Assembly: GCA_025175895.1 (NCBI GenBank)
Contig: CM045987.1
Coordinates: 111,961,040 to 112,025,039 of the forward strand
DNA: 64,000 bases
Direction: 5' to 3'
From: Wurfbainia villosa
Lineage: Eukaryota; Streptophyta; Magnoliopsida; Zingiberales; Zingiberaceae
Each line of letters starts with the position of its first letter. Within the stretch, counting starts at the first letter, position 1. The notes below the pieces were generated by a model. It was not told where the DNA came from and did no database searches. It was given only the letters and a program-made list of their open reading frames with translations. This document shows, piece by piece, positions 22,904 through 35,327 of the stretch. The translations under genes and the position numbers were made by a program.

Positions 22904-24114
22904 TGTTAGGGCAATCTCTTGCCATGATAAGGTTTTGATGTGTGTGACAAAGGGTTTAAGTTAGGTTGTGATTATGGTTTGATATATGCGTTGGAGTCTT
23001 GCAGGGCTTAGTAATTTGCACATGAAAGCCTAAGCGAGTTTCACAACTCATGACTCGGTCCTTGAGTCGGTGAAGGATAGCTTTGCAGAAGCCGTGCGCT
23101 TGGAGCATCTGAGGGACTGCCAGATGAGGAGCTTAGAGTGAAGCCGGAGGAAGTAGACTTCAGGGCGAGACACGAAGGATGGCGCTGCAGAGCCGTGCGC
23201 TTGGCGCATCCGAGGGACGTGGTCGGACGAAGATAACTTCGAAGGCGAAGGACTACGAGAGATGAGAGTGAGCGAATGTAACCCGGGAAGGGGTAGTAGC
23301 TCCTAGGTGAAACTTGGCCATTTGGCTAAATGTCAGATGAGTTTTCGGCATCGATCGCCATGGAATGAGATCGCCCGAAGTCGAATGGGTTCGACTAGTG
23401 TCCGAAACTCATGGGCATTTGGCCCAGCGATCGCCGCCATGGATCGGCGATCATTGTCGAATCATCGATCGATCATCAAGGGACGGTAATGATCGATGAT
23501 ACTGTGCACGGGCACAGAATGGAGTCGAGCTTGCGGAGCACTCGACTGATGGTATATCAGTTGACTGATGGCAAGATCAGTCGACTGATGATGATATCGT
23601 TGGATGAAATCCAACGTGGAAAGTGACCGTTATTGAGCAATGGCTTAAAGACCAGTCGACTGATCGGGGCATCAGTCGACTGCTCCTGTGTCAACGGGAA
23701 GAAACCCTCTTCCTCTATAAAAAGGAAGGGGATGAGGCTTTGGGAGGCTAATACTTATGCTCTAATCTTCTCCCAAAGTGCTCTAAGGGTTTTTCCACTC
23801 TTCTTACTTGCTTTATTTCCATTCTATTGTAAGAAGAGAAATTGTAAAGAGGTTACCTCCACCTAGCTTGGTGCAAAGGAGAGATCTAGTGGATTTGGAG
23901 GAGTGATTCACCTTGGACGAATCAGACCGTGGATTAGCGGCGTAGCCGTGAACCACGTTACATCTCGGTGTTATTGTTTGTATTCTCTTTTGTTTATTTG
24001 CTTGTCTTTTATTATTGTTTCCGCTTGCGCTAATCTTTTGTAGACGAGCAAAATCCTCCATCCAAGTAAGGAGGGCTATTCACCCCCCTCTAGTCGGTTG
24101 TTCGATCACCAACA
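22904..24114 (+). repeat. 5' LTR of element B
   Basis: It starts TGTTAGGGCAATC and ends ATCACCAACA, 1211 bp. A TATA box is at 23716. The block 23340-23500 carries CGATCG-like strings where the 3' LTR has CAGTCGACTG; 23570-23690 keeps intact palindromes. Confidence 0.9.
23716..23723 (+). promoter_or_regulatory. TATA box of element B 5' LTR
   Basis: TATAAAAA, flanked by CTTCC on the left and GGAAG on the right, which can pair. The equivalent box in the 3' LTR is at 40787-40794. Element A has the same box with a different but also self-complementary flank. Confidence 0.6.
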
Positions 24115-24116
24115 AG

Positions 24117-24129
24117 TGGTATCAGAGCC
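24117..24129 (+). other. Primer-binding site of element B
   Basis: TGGTATCAGAGCC begins two bases after the 5' LTR end and matches the 3' end of initiator methionine tRNA. Confidence 0.9.
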
Positions 24130-24177
24130 AAGAAAAGCTTGTCGAGGACTAATTGCCACAACAAGCAATATTCAAAA

Positions 24178-24730
24178 TGGCCGGCTCCAACATTCACCCA
24201 CCAAAGTTTGAAGGGGAATTCGCTTGGTGGAAGAAGAGAATGGAGGTATTTTTCGAGACCGATTTTGATATTATGCTTATAATGGAAAATGGTTTCGAGT
24301 TGCCTAGGGATGAAAGGGGTGAACCAATTGAAAAATCATGATGGACTAAGAAGCAAAGAGAGGAGCACCTTGCAAACTCAAAGGCAAAACATCATCTTCT
24401 CAATGTGCTCCCTCAACAAGAGATCAACCGAATCGGAGAATGTGCTAGTGCCAAAGAGATGTGGGAGAAGCTTGTAGAACTCCATGAAGGCACATCCGAG
24501 GCCAAGCTAGCAAGGAGAGATGTCTTCCGCTCCCAACTCAACAACATTAAACTAGAAAAGGTACTTTCCTTACATTCCCGTTTCAAGGAAATTATAACCG
24601 GTTTGTCAAGTGTAGGTGAGAAGCTATCAAACCGGGATATGGTCATGAAGGCTATAGATGCCTTTCCGCGGTCCACAAAGTGAAGCTCCATGGTGGACTC
24701 CTTCTATATTTCGAAGAATTTAGAAGTGAG
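24178..24730 (+). pseudogene. gag: gag of element B, N-terminal half
   Basis: It begins MAGSNIHPPKFEGEFAWWKK and contains the copia gag core: MENGFELP, a stop at about codon 55 (TGA where element A has tryptophan, in the KSRW context), then KQREEHLANSKAKHH, VLPQQEINRIGECASAKEMW, ELHEGTSEAKLARRD and KLSNRDMVMKAIDAFP. A second stop follows at about 24681. The reading continues to NLEVS, where the nested element begins at 24731, and resumes at 37546 with TLEEFFSTMELHETR. Confidence 0.85.
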
Positions 24731-26948
24731 TGTTAGTAATATATGAGAGATGTCCTAAGGCAATCGCCTTATGTATGAACCATTTATATGATAAATGAAG
24801 ATTCACTATTTGAGTATACATGTTTCATGTATTTGATTGGATCTTAAACTCATTTACTGAATGTCCACGATGCGATTCACAGCATGAGAGAATTTGTGAT
24901 TGGATCAAAACTAGTGAGTATCTCTATATGTGTAATTGTGATGTATCGGAATTATCCATAGTCGATGAATTGATGAATTTGGACACCATCAATTCTGTCG
25001 AGACTAGCACGAGGTATACTCCTTGGTGTATCCAAGCAGCTGATTCTCACTGGCTGGAGACATTGTGATGTCCGGAGTTGATCGTGGATGCTAGTTATGG
25101 TAACTAGTTCATCGGAGTGACCAGCCGTAAGACTTCATATGGTTCTCTGCATATATAGATATGTCAATGAAGTTCTTACTGTAGCTTAAGTGCGATGTTC
25201 CTTTGACTTGCGGTATTCAAGTCATCTTGATCATGGAGACTTATGCTTTGACATCTTAAGCAAACATCTCTAAGGAGATGTGTACCCGGGATGATTGGGT
25301 ATAAGTCGAAGTGATCGAAGGTGTTTGAATAGCCTATAAAGGATTCACCACTCCTTGCAAGGAGATGTATACCCATGGCCTCTCGTCGGATTGTTACTAA
25401 AGTCTTTGGCCAAAGCATTACATGTTTAGAGTAAGGTACTCTTCGATACATGTGGAGTAACTAGAACTGTGAGGACGAGGAAATGATACTTGGGCTAGGT
25501 GTGACGTAGTCACTTAGTGGGGACTGACACTATAGACCATGTCCTGAACCAAGTGGGTATAAGATGAGTGAAGGGAATGGGGCACGATTCATTCGAGCTG
25601 CTGAAGGGTTTCAGAAATAGTTCTGGATCAACCGTTGATCTTTTCGGTTAATTGAGGATCATGATATACTACTAGGTGCCACTCATGATCGTTCTATAAT
25701 TAATGGTTAATTATAGACGACCAATATAAACCGAGAACCTATTTGGTCACACGCACAACGAGCGTAATCCGAAGGATTTAAAACGAGCTTGAGAATGGGA
25801 TTCTCAGACCGAGAGAAACTAGATTTGGTTGGACCAAACATGAAGCGAGCATGAAATCGTTTCAGTCGCAATGGAAGCGTGGATGGGCCGTGTCTTATGA
25901 AGACATAATGGATGAACCAAAATGGTTTGGTTCTAATCCAATGGAGGAGAATAAACCAAAGGGTTTGGTTTATTTTAAACGAATGAACCAAAAGTTGGTT
26001 CGATTCATTTTAACTTAAAATAAACCATCATGGTTTGGTTTATTTTAACTTATCTTAATGGAGCGGGTTAACGGACCTAATGGTTATGATCTAATAACCA
26101 TTAAGAGAATTAGTTCTCTATAAAAGAGGGCTTAAGGGATAATTAAGCCCTAATAAAAAACCCTAGCAAAAGTTGCCGCCCACCTCTCCTTGGAGTTATT
26201 CGGCGTCAACCCTAGCTTGCCGCCCAGCTCCTTGTGCCGCCGTCCAGCTCCTTGCTGGCGTCCAAGCTTCAGCCGGTGATCCTCTGGCGACCCTCCGGTG
26301 ATCTCCTTTAGGTTTGGCATCAAGGTGAACTTTATCTTCCCTTGGTTGGCCGGCGCCTATCTCCTCCACCAAAGCTGTCCAGTTTTCTGAACAGCTTGTT
26401 TTCTTCTCGTCGGAGCGTCGTTTGGACGACGGTTAGAGCTCCGACAGCGGCTAACTTACCGGGGATTTGATCTCCAGTAATCCTCTGAGGTGGAGGACGA
26501 AGGATTCGTCAATCGGTTGACGAATACCTCTCCGGAGAAGCGAGTTTTGAGAACTCGATTTTGGATCCGAATTTGGATTCGGATCGTGATCATCTCTCGA
26601 TCACGTCGTCTTCAACACGAGGCTAGTAACCCGTACGAAGACGAAGCTCGTGGCTTAGCGAAGTCATCCTAAGGATACTCGGCGTGGATACGGATAGAGA
26701 CGATTCTAGCGAGGATCGTTCCGGTTGATGCCGTTCCCGCTACACGTAATACGAAAGGTATAACGTAGTTAAATTTCCTTTTATTGCAAATTTAAATTTA
26801 CGGTTATGTCTACACTTGTTGTACTATGCATGCGTGTGTTGTGTGTGTTGTAATAAATGTAGATTTATTAATTTTTATTGCTTCCGCTGTGCTCATGTTT
26901 ACGAAACATGATCGAACACACACACGCCGCGGTGCCGGAAACCCAACA
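24731..26948 (+). repeat. 5' LTR of Angela-like element
   Basis: It starts TGTTAGTAATATATGAGAG and ends GGTGCCGGAAACCCAACA. The TATA-like CTCTATAAAAGAG lies at about 26113-26125, followed by a C- and G-rich transcribed part (26160-26700). Short ORFs within all three LTR copies repeat between copies but have no known domain. Confidence 0.9.
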
Positions 26949-26949
26949 G

Positions 26950-26963
26950 TGGTATTAGAGCCC
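26950..26963 (+). other. Primer-binding site, variant
   Basis: TGGTATTAGAGCCC lies one base after the 5' LTR. It matches initiator tRNA-Met primer sites except for a C-to-T change (usually TGGTATCAGAGC). The second copy at about 30316 has TGGTATTAGAGTCC. Confidence 0.85.
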
Positions 26964-27201
26964 AGGTTATGTTTCGACATAATCGTAAAATGGTTTTGCG
27001 ATAGTCATAATGTTATTTCTGGAAATTTTCTAATTTTGGAAATTTAGAAATATTTATGGAAATTTTTCAATTTTTGAAAGTCTAGAAGTATTTATGGAAA
27101 TCTTCCACTTTTGGAAAGTTGGAAGTATTTATGGAAATTGATATTTTCCATAAATAAAATATTTGATTAGATTTTGGAAATTTGTTTCCTAATTTAATCA
27201 T

Positions 27202-27224
27202 GATTTGATTTGGGAAATCAAATC
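27202..27224 (+). repeat. 10-bp-stem inverted repeat in leader
   Basis: GATTTGATTT and AAATCAAATC are perfect complements separated by GGG. A second, slightly degraded version is at about 27360-27381, and both recur in the duplicated leader. Confidence 0.7.
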
Positions 27225-27638
27225 TTAAAATATTTTATTTCCATAAGTAGTTTTGATGATTTAGGAAATTGGTTTCCTAAATTGACTTTCCTTAATCAAC
27301 TATTTCCATAAGTAAAATATGTGATTAGATTTGGAAATTTGTTTCCTAATTTAATCATGATTTGATTTGGAGAATCAAATCTTAAACATATTTTATTTCC
27401 ATAAATAGTTATGACATATAAAGAAATTATATACATGACATAATTGTATGTCATGTAATTGCATTAGATGCATATCATTATGCCATGCGTGTCGTGACAT
27501 GTAGATGTATGTCATGCCATGTAGATAATAGTTATTTGCATGCAAAGAGGATGAGACATAAAAACCCTTACTCAATATTAAAGCCTACACCTTCCATTAA
27601 TATGGTTAGAACCAGAGTTCCGTTTCTTGTTTGGGTTG

Positions 27639-28050
27639 TTGGACTCTCTCCAAGCCCGGCTCGAACCCGAACATGTTCAAACCATGGAATAGTTTAATAC
27701 TAATATGGTAAGAGTCAGAGGTCAATCGTTAGCTTTGGTTGTTGGACTCTCTCCAAGCTGGGCTAATTGGTTGAATGCACTCTAACCATATTAAAACTAT
27801 TTCTCGATTAATGGGTTGGCTTCAACTTGGAGCATCGGCTTGTTGGACTCTCTCCAAGGTCGATGTAAAGGGAGGTGAAGTTGGGTGCTATGCATATGAT
27901 GCATACTTGTTAATGTGTTAACAACCCGATGTATGTGTGAACATTCAATTAGTTGATAGCACATTGTGATAGTTGCATATACGTGATATGCAATCGGTAT
28001 AGTTGATACCTACCGTCGTAGTTATGAATGACTTGTTGGACTCTCTCCAA
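27639..28050 (+). repeat. Four TTGGACTCTCTCCAA hairpins in leader copy 1
   Basis: Identical 15-mers at 27639-27653, 27742-27756, 27843-27857 and 28036-28050. Each can form a TTGGA/TCCAA stem with a CTCTC loop. The first two lie in diverged tandem units starting AATATGGT, and the 15-mer is better conserved than its surroundings. Confidence 0.85.
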
Positions 28051-28222
28051 GGTTGTTCATATCTATGATGGATATCAGCCCATTCGGAGATGGACCTACG
28101 ATCTCCCGAAGTGATTTTGAGGTTTTTGAAATTCGAATAATGAATGAGATTTATAAATGTATATTGATGCATTTTAAAATCATTTTCTCATATATGCTCG
28201 TTTTGTATTTCTAAGATTGATC

Positions 28223-28893
28223 ATGATGTCTTTGAATTTGCGTTCCATTTTGGATTCGAATAAATTGACTGAGCCGAACTTCTTGGACTGGCTGAGAAAC
28301 TTGAGAATTGTTCTCAAGGTGAAAAGCTTGCGTATGTCCTCGAAGCGCCTCTTCCCGCCCATCCTAGTGACGATGCAACTCTGGACCAATTGTTGGTCTA
28401 TCAGAAACATGTGACTGATTCTGAACTGACAAGTTGCATCATGCTAGCCGCGATGGAACCCAAGCTACGAAAGCAGCATGAGCATATGGATTCTCATATC
28501 GTAGTCCTTCATCTTTATGAGTTGTTTGATAAGCAAGTGAGATTCGAAAGGTTCGAAGTCTCCAAGCTCCTCTTCACCTCTGAGATGCAAGAAGGTTCAT
28601 CTGTGGTACTGCTCAACATGCTGAAGACTGTGGAGCCATCTGAGAAGCATGAGCAGGGGACGGTGTTGTTAGTTGATTCCTCGAAGAAAAGTTCTAAGAG
28701 GGAGTCAAAGGAACAACAGAAGGGGAAGAAGAAAAAGACTAAAAAGGCAGAACCAGCTCAAAAGGACACTTGCCATAATTATGGCAAGTAGGGCCATTGG
28801 CGAAGAAATTGCAAGATTTATCTTGAGTCTATGAAGAAGAATAAGGCATAAGATGCTCCATCTTTTCACATATCTTCGTTATTGATTGTCATT
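28223..28893 (+). pseudogene. gag: gag copy 1 of Angela-like element
   Basis: It starts M-M-S-L-N-L-R-S and reads LTEPNFLDWLRNLRIVL, then a one-base loss shifts the frame. The expected frame resumes with LLVYQKHVTDSEL, CIMLAAMEPKLRKQHEHMD, FDKQVRFERFEVSKLLF and a lysine-rich tail. The zinc knuckle is degraded: in CHNYGK-stop-GHWRRNC the second cysteine is tyrosine and a TAG interrupts it. A further TAA follows (NKA-stop). The same frameshift and stops occur in gag copy 2. Confidence 0.85.
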
Positions 28894-30314
28894 CACTATA
28901 GACCATGTCCTGAACCAAGTGGGTATAAGATGAGTGAAGGGAATGGGGCACGATTCATTTGAGCTGCTGAAGGGTTTCAGAAATAGTTCTGGATCAACCG
29001 TTGATCTTTTCGGTTAATTGGGGATCATGATGTACTACTAGGTGCCACTCATGATCGTTCTATAATTAATGGTTAATTATAGACGACCAATATAAACCGA
29101 GAACCTATTTGGTCACACGCACAACGAGCGTAATCCGAAGGATTTAAAACGAGCTTGAGAATGGGATTCTCAGACCGAGAGAAACTAGATTTGGTTGGAC
29201 CAAACATGAAGCGAGCATGAAATCGTTTCAGTCGCAATAGAAGCATAGATGGGCCGTGTCTTATGAAGACATAATGGATGAACCAAAATAGTTTGGTTCT
29301 AATCCAATGGAGGAGAATAAACCAAAGGGTTTGGTTTATTTTAAACGAATGAACCAAAAGTTGGTTCGATTTGTTTTAACTTAAAATAAACCATCATGGT
29401 TTGGTTTATTTTAACTTATCTTAATGGAGCAGGTTAATGGGCCTAATGGTTATGATCCAATAACCATTAAGAGAATTAGTTCTCTATAAAAGAGGGCTTA
29501 AGGGATAATTAAGCCCTAATCAAAAACCCTAGCAAAAGTTGCCGCCCACCTCTCCTTGGAGTTATTCGGCGCCAACCCTAGCTTGCCGCCCAGCTCCTTG
29601 TGCCGCCGTCCAGCTCCTTGCCGGCGTCTAAGCTTCAGCCGGTGATCCTCCGGCGACCCTCCGGTGATCTCCTTTAGGTTTGGCATCAAGGTGAGCTTTA
29701 TCTTCCCTTGGTTGGCCGGCGCCTATCTCCTCCACCAAAGCTGTCTAGTTTTCTGGACAACTTGTTTTCTTCTCGTCGGAGCGTCGTTTGGACGACGGTT
29801 AGAGCTCCGACAGCGGCTAACTTATCGGGGATTCGATCTCCGGTAATCCTCTGAGGTGGAGGACGAAGGATTCGTCAATCGGTTGACGAATACCTCTCCG
29901 GAGAAGCGAGTTTTGAGAACTCGGTTTTGGATCCGAATTTGGATTCGGATCGTGATCATCTCTCGATCACGTCGTCTTCAACACGAGGCTAGTAACCCGT
30001 ACGAAGACGAAGCTCGTGGCTTAGCGAAGTCATCCTAAGGATACTCGGCGTGGATACGGATAGAGACGATTCTAGCGAGGATCGTTCCGGTTGATGTCGT
30101 TCCCGCTACACGTAATATGAAAGGTATAACGTAGTTAAATTTCCTTTTATTGCAAATTTAAATTTACGGTTATGTCTACACTTGTTGTACTATGCATGCG
30201 TGTGTTGTAATACATGTAGATTTATTAATTTTTATTGCTTCCGCTGTGCTCATGTTTACGAAACATAATCGAACACACACACGCCACGGTGCCGGAAACC
30301 CAACAGTGGTATTA
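28894..30314 (+). repeat. Partial internal LTR (third LTR copy)
   Basis: From ACTATAGACCATGTCCTG to GGAAACCCAACA, this matches the last about 1420 bp of the full LTRs (from about 25528). Its left junction joins gag-pol sequence (TTGATTGTCATTC) directly to LTR sequence with almost no shared bases. At its right end a primer site and leader follow, as after a true 5' LTR. Confidence 0.9.
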
Positions 30315-31004
30315 GAGTCCAGGTTGTGTTTCGACATAATCGTAAAATGGTTTTGCGATAGTCATAATGTTATTTCTGGAAATTTTCTAATTTTGGAAAT
30401 TTAGAAATATTTATGGAAATTTTTCAATTTTGGAAAGTCTAGAAGTATTTATGGAAATCTTCCACTTTTGGAAAGTTGGAAGTATTTATGGAAATTGATA
30501 TTTTCCATAAATAAAATATTTGATTAGATTTTGGAAATTTGTTTCCTAATTTAATCATGATTTGATTTGGGAAATCAAATCTTAAAATATTTTATTTCCA
30601 TAAGTAGTTTTGATGATTTAGGAAATTGGTTTCCTAAATTGACTTTCCTTAATCAACTATTTCCATAAGTAAAATATGTGATTAGATTTGAAAATTTGTT
30701 TCCTAATTTAATCATGATTTGATTTGGAGAATCAAATCTTAAACATATTTTATTTCCATAAATAGTTATGACATATAAGGAAATTATATACATGACATAA
30801 TTGTATGCCATGTAATTGCATTAAATGCATATCATTATGTCATGCGTGTCGTGACATGTAGATGTATGTCATGTATGCCATGCCATGTAGATAATAGTTA
30901 TTTGCATGCAAAGAGGATGAGACATAAAAACCCTTACTCAATATTAAAGCCTACACCTTCCATTAATATGGTTAGAACCAAAGTTTCGTTTCTTGTTTGG
31001 GTTG

Positions 31005-31416
31005 TTGGACTCTCTCCAAGCCCGGCTCGAACCCGAACATGTTCAAACCATGGAATAGTTTAATACTAATATGGTAAGAGTCAGAGGTCAATCGTTAGCT
31101 TTGGTTGTTGGACTCTCTCCAAGCTGGGCTAATTGGTTGAATGCGCTCTAACCATATTAAAACTATTTCTCGATTAATGGGTTGGCTTTAACCTGGAGCA
31201 TCGGCTTGTTGGACTCTCTCCAAGTTCGATGTAAAGGGAGGTGAAGTTGGGTGCTATGCATATGATGCATACTTGTTAATGTGTTAACAACCCGATGTAT
31301 GTGTGAACATTCAATTAGTTGATAGTACATTGTGATAGTTGCATATACGTGATATGCAATCGATATAGTTGATACCTACCGTCGTAGTTATGAATGGCTT
31401 GTTGGACTCTCTCCAA
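31005..31416 (+). repeat. Four TTGGACTCTCTCCAA hairpins in leader copy 2
   Basis: Exact 15-mers at 31005-31019, 31108-31122, 31209-31223 and 31402-31416, keeping the spacing of copy 1 (103, 101 and 193 bp). Confidence 0.85.
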
Positions 31417-31588
31417 AGTTGTTCATATCTATGATGGATATCAGCCCATTCGGAGATGGACCTACGATCTCCCGAAGTGATTTTGGGGTTTTTGAAATTC
31501 GAAAAATGAATGGGATTTATAAATGTATATTGATGCATTTTAAAATCATTTTCTCATATATGCTCGTTTTGTATTTCTAAGATTGATC

Positions 31589-32249
31589 ATGATGTCTTTG
31601 AATTTGCGTTCCATTTTGGATTCGAATAAATTGACTGGGCCGAACTTCTTGGACTGGCTTAGAAACTTGAGAATTGTTCTCAAGGTGAAAAGCTTGCGTA
31701 TGTCCTCGAAGCGCCTCTTCACTTGATCCTAGTGACGATGCAACTCTGGACCAATTGTTGGTCTATCAGAAACATGTGACTGATTCTGAACTGACAAGTT
31801 GCATCATGCTAGCCGTGATGGAACCCAAGCTATGAAAGCAGCATGAGCATATGGATACTTATATCGTAGTCCTTCATCTTTATGAGTTGTTTGATAAGCA
31901 AGTGAGATTCGAAAGGTTCGAAGTCTCCAAGCTCCTCTTCACCTCTGAGATGCAAGAAGGTTCATCTGTCTTGCTCAACATCTTTGAAGACTGTGGAGCC
32001 TTCTGAGAAGCATGAGCAGGGGACGGTGTTGTTAGTTGATTCCTCGAAGAAAGGTTCTAAGAGGGAGTCAAAGGAACAACAGAAGGGGAAGAAGAAAAAT
32101 ACTAAAAAGGCAGAACCAGCTCAAAAGGGCACTTGCCATAATTATGGCAAGTAGGACCATTGGCGAAGAAATTGCAAGATTTATCTTGAGTCCGTGAAGA
32201 AGAATAAGGCATAAGATGCTTCATCTTTTCACATATCTTCATTATTGAT
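31589..32249 (+). pseudogene. gag: gag copy 2 of Angela-like element
   Basis: The same protein as copy 1, with the same frameshift after LRIVLKV, the same TAG inside the zinc knuckle and the same later TAA. It has extra private damage: a frame change in SSVLLNIFEDCGAF and a TGA in the PKL region. It is the copy directly joined to pol. Confidence 0.85.
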
Positions 32250-35200
32250 TGTCATTCTATTTCCTCAAACACTTGGGTATTGGATACTGGGTGTGGCTCA
32301 CATATATGTAATGACATACATGGGCTAAGGAATAGAAGAAGACTCGTCAAGGGAGAGTCAAATTTACATGTTGGGAATGGAGCAAAGGTTGCTGCACTTG
32401 CCAACGGAACGTATTTGTTGAAACTCCCTGCAGGACTTGTCTCAGAACTGGACAATTGCTTTTGTGTTCCTTCGTTGATAAAGAACATCATTTCTATTTC
32501 TTGTTTAAATAGAAATGGGTACCATTTGACTTTGAGTAACAATTGTTGTTACATAAATTTGAATGGAGTTCTTTATGGGTCTGGAACTTTAAGCAATGGT
32601 GTTTATACGTTGGATGTATCCAATGGCATTTTCAATATCGAAGCAAGCAACAAGCATGCTTGAAAGGATAATCAATTAGACTCCTACATGTGGCATTGTC
32701 GTCTTGGCCATGTAAGCAAGAAACGCATGTCCAAATTACACCGATGTGGAATTCTGGAATCGTTTGAATTGGTTTCATACGATACATGCGAATCATGCTT
32801 AAAAGGCAAGATGACCAAGTTACCTTTTACTGGAAAAGGTGAACGAGTGGGAGAGTTACTAGGTCTAATACATACTGATGTATGTGGACCTATGTCAACT
32901 CAAGCTTTAGGAGGCTATAGCTACTTCATTACCTTCACCGATGATCACTCACGGTTTGGGTATGTGTTCTTGATGAAACACAAGTCTGAAGCCTTTGAAA
33001 GGTTCAAAGAATTCAGAAATGAAGTAGAGAAACAACATGAACAAGAGTATTAAAATACTTCGATCAGATCGAGGTGGTGAATACTTAAGTCAAGATTTTC
33101 TTGATTATCTAAGAGACAATGACATATTGTCTCAATGGACTCCGCCATATACACCACAACATAATGGTGTATCTGAGAGGCATAACCGGACCTTGTTGGA
33201 CATGGTCAGGTCAATAATGAATCATGCGAATCTTCCCAAGTCCTTTTGGGGATATGCACTTCAGACAGCTGTTTACTTGTTAAACAGAATGCCTACCAAG
33301 GTAGTCTCTACTACTCCATATGAGATATGGAATAGTAAGAAACCTCATGTATCTTACTTGAAGATATGGGGTTGTCCTACTTATGTGAAGCGGACTGTAT
33401 CAGACAAATTGGATGCTAAGTCTGATAAATGTCTATTTATTGGATACCCTAAGGAAACAAGGGGTTACCAATTCTATCATCCTGTGGAACAAAAGGTGTT
33501 TGTTTCAAGGCATGCTGTGTTTCTAGAGAAAGAGTTTCTCTTGCAAGAAAATAGTGGGAGTGTCGTCGAGCTTGAGGAGGCTTGAGAGACTCAAATAGAC
33601 ATTGATGAGATACCTGGTGAAGCACAACAGCCGACAACTCATAGTGATGAGCAATCGGCTGGACCTATTGTAACACCACATCTTCGTAGATCTGGTAGAA
33701 CACGCAATATTCCCGAGAGATATGGATTTCTCGTAAGTGAATCGAACGACGTGTTACTTATTGATGATGAGGAGTCTACCAGTTATGAAGAAGTGCTGAC
33801 AAGTTCAGAAAGGGATAAGTGGCTTGTTGCCATGAAGTCGGAAATGGATTCCATGTATGAAAACCAAGTTTGGAACTTGGTTGACCCACCTGAAGGCATA
33901 AAGCCTATAGGGTGTAAGTGGGTTTTCAAGAAGAAAACCGACATGGATGGTAATGTGATTACCTATAAGGCTAGATTGGTGGCGAAAGGATATCGTCAAA
34001 AACAAGGTGTTGATTATGACGAAACCTATTCGCCTGTAGCTATGCTTAAATCCATTCGGATGCTCCTGGCCATAGCGGCTCATTATGATTATGAGATATG
34101 GTAGATGCATGTGAAAACAGCTTTCCTTAATGGAAACCTGCTCAAGGACGTGTAAATGATACAGCCTGAGGGTTTCACATCGGTTGATAAAACCAAGGTA
34201 TGCAAATTGCGACGGTCCATTTATGGATTGAAGCAAGCATCCAGGAGCTGGAATATCCATTTTGATAAGACAATCAAAAGGTTTGATTTCTCACAAAATC
34301 CAGACGAACCTTGTGTGTACAAGAAGGTTAGTGGGAGTGCAGTCGTGTTCCTAGTATTGTATGTCGATGACATATTACTTATAGGAAACGATGTGTAAAT
34401 CTTACAGTCAGTTAAGGTTTGGTTATCTAAGACATTCTCCATGAAAGACCTGGGAGAAGCAACCTACATCCTCGGGATTAAGATCTATAGAGATAGATCG
34501 AAACGGTTGCTTGGTCTTTCACAGTCTACATATATAGACCGAGTGCTAAAGAGGTTTAGCATGTCGGAATCCAAGAAAGGTTTCCTACCCATCAGGAATG
34601 GGGTACACCTTTCGAAGTCTATGTGTCCGCGCACAGAAGACGAGAGGATTTGCATGAGTAAGATTCCCTATGCATCCGCAATAGGATCTATCATGTATGC
34701 TATGTTATGTATGAGGCCCGATATATCGTATGCTCTGAGTGTCACGAGCAGATACCAGTCTGATCCAGGAATGGATCATTGGGTGGCTGTTAAGACGATC
34801 CTTAAGTACTTAAGAAGAACTAAGGATGTGTTCCTAATATATGGAGAAGGGGACATGGTGATACACGGGTATACGGATGCGGCTTCGGGCGGACAAGGAT
34901 GATTCTAGGTCTCGATGCGGATACGTGTTCACTTTGAATGGGCGCTGAGTTGGAAAAGTTCCAAACAAGACATAGCGGATTCCATTCTACCAGCGAGAAT
35001 ACATTGCGGCTTTAGGCAGAAGTTCATTTGTTAACTTGGTGTGATTCCTGCCATTGTTGAAGCAATACCGGTCTACTGCGACAACAATGGAGCAATTGCA
35101 TAGGCGAAAGAGCCGAGGTCTCATCAACGATCCAAATATGTGCTTCGTCGCTACCATCTTATCAAAGAGATCATCAGTAGGAACGAAATACAAATCGAGA

Positions 35201-35307
35201 AAATTCCCACTGAAAGGAACTTAGCGGATCCTTTGACTAAAGCATTACCTCAAAGTAAGTTTGAGGGTCATGTTAGTGCTTATGGTATTGGATACCGTAG
35301 CGATTGA
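32250..35307 (+). pseudogene. pol: pol of Angela-like element (PR-INT-RT-RH)
   Basis: Nearly complete copia pol with about ten stops or shifts. Protease: TWVLDTGCGSHICND (about 32266). Integrase: HCRLGHVSKKRM zinc-finger half and CESCLKGK, then catalytic D in HTDVCGPM, D in LRSDRGGEY and E in NGVSERHNR; core open across 32688-33585 except one stop at 33052. RT: CKWVFKKKTDMDG, ARLVAKGYRQKQGVDYDETY, a first-aspartate block reading MHVKTAFLNG (His where Asp is expected), SIYGLKQASRSW, YVDDILL, then FSMKDLGEATYILGIKIY. RNase H: GYTDAASGG, frameshift, YCDNNGAIA, ERNLADPLTKAL. Stops at 32661, 33583, 34102, 34153 and 34396 among others. It copies RNA into DNA and integrates it in live relatives; this copy is inactive. 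Confidence 0.92.
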
Positions 35308-35327
35308 CATTAGGCCAAGTGGGAGTC

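Larger units (their letters stand above)
26964..28222 (+). other. Leader (5' UTR) with repeats and hairpins
   Basis: Untranslated leader between primer site and gag. The first part (27020-27420) is AT-rich, with two about 150-bp tandem copies, each carrying a GATTTGATTT...AATCAAATC inverted repeat. The second part has four copies of TTGGACTCTCTCCAA. The whole leader is repeated at 30330-31588. Confidence 0.75.

Noticed and set aside
24117..24129. Possible tRNA gene fragments (TGGTATCAGAGCC)
   Set aside because: These are primer-binding sites next to LTRs; no cloverleaf or full tRNA is present.
28894..30314. Independent solo LTR insertion
   Set aside because: It lacks its own duplication, is truncated at the left and is followed by a primer site and a full second leader, so it belongs to the tripartite element.
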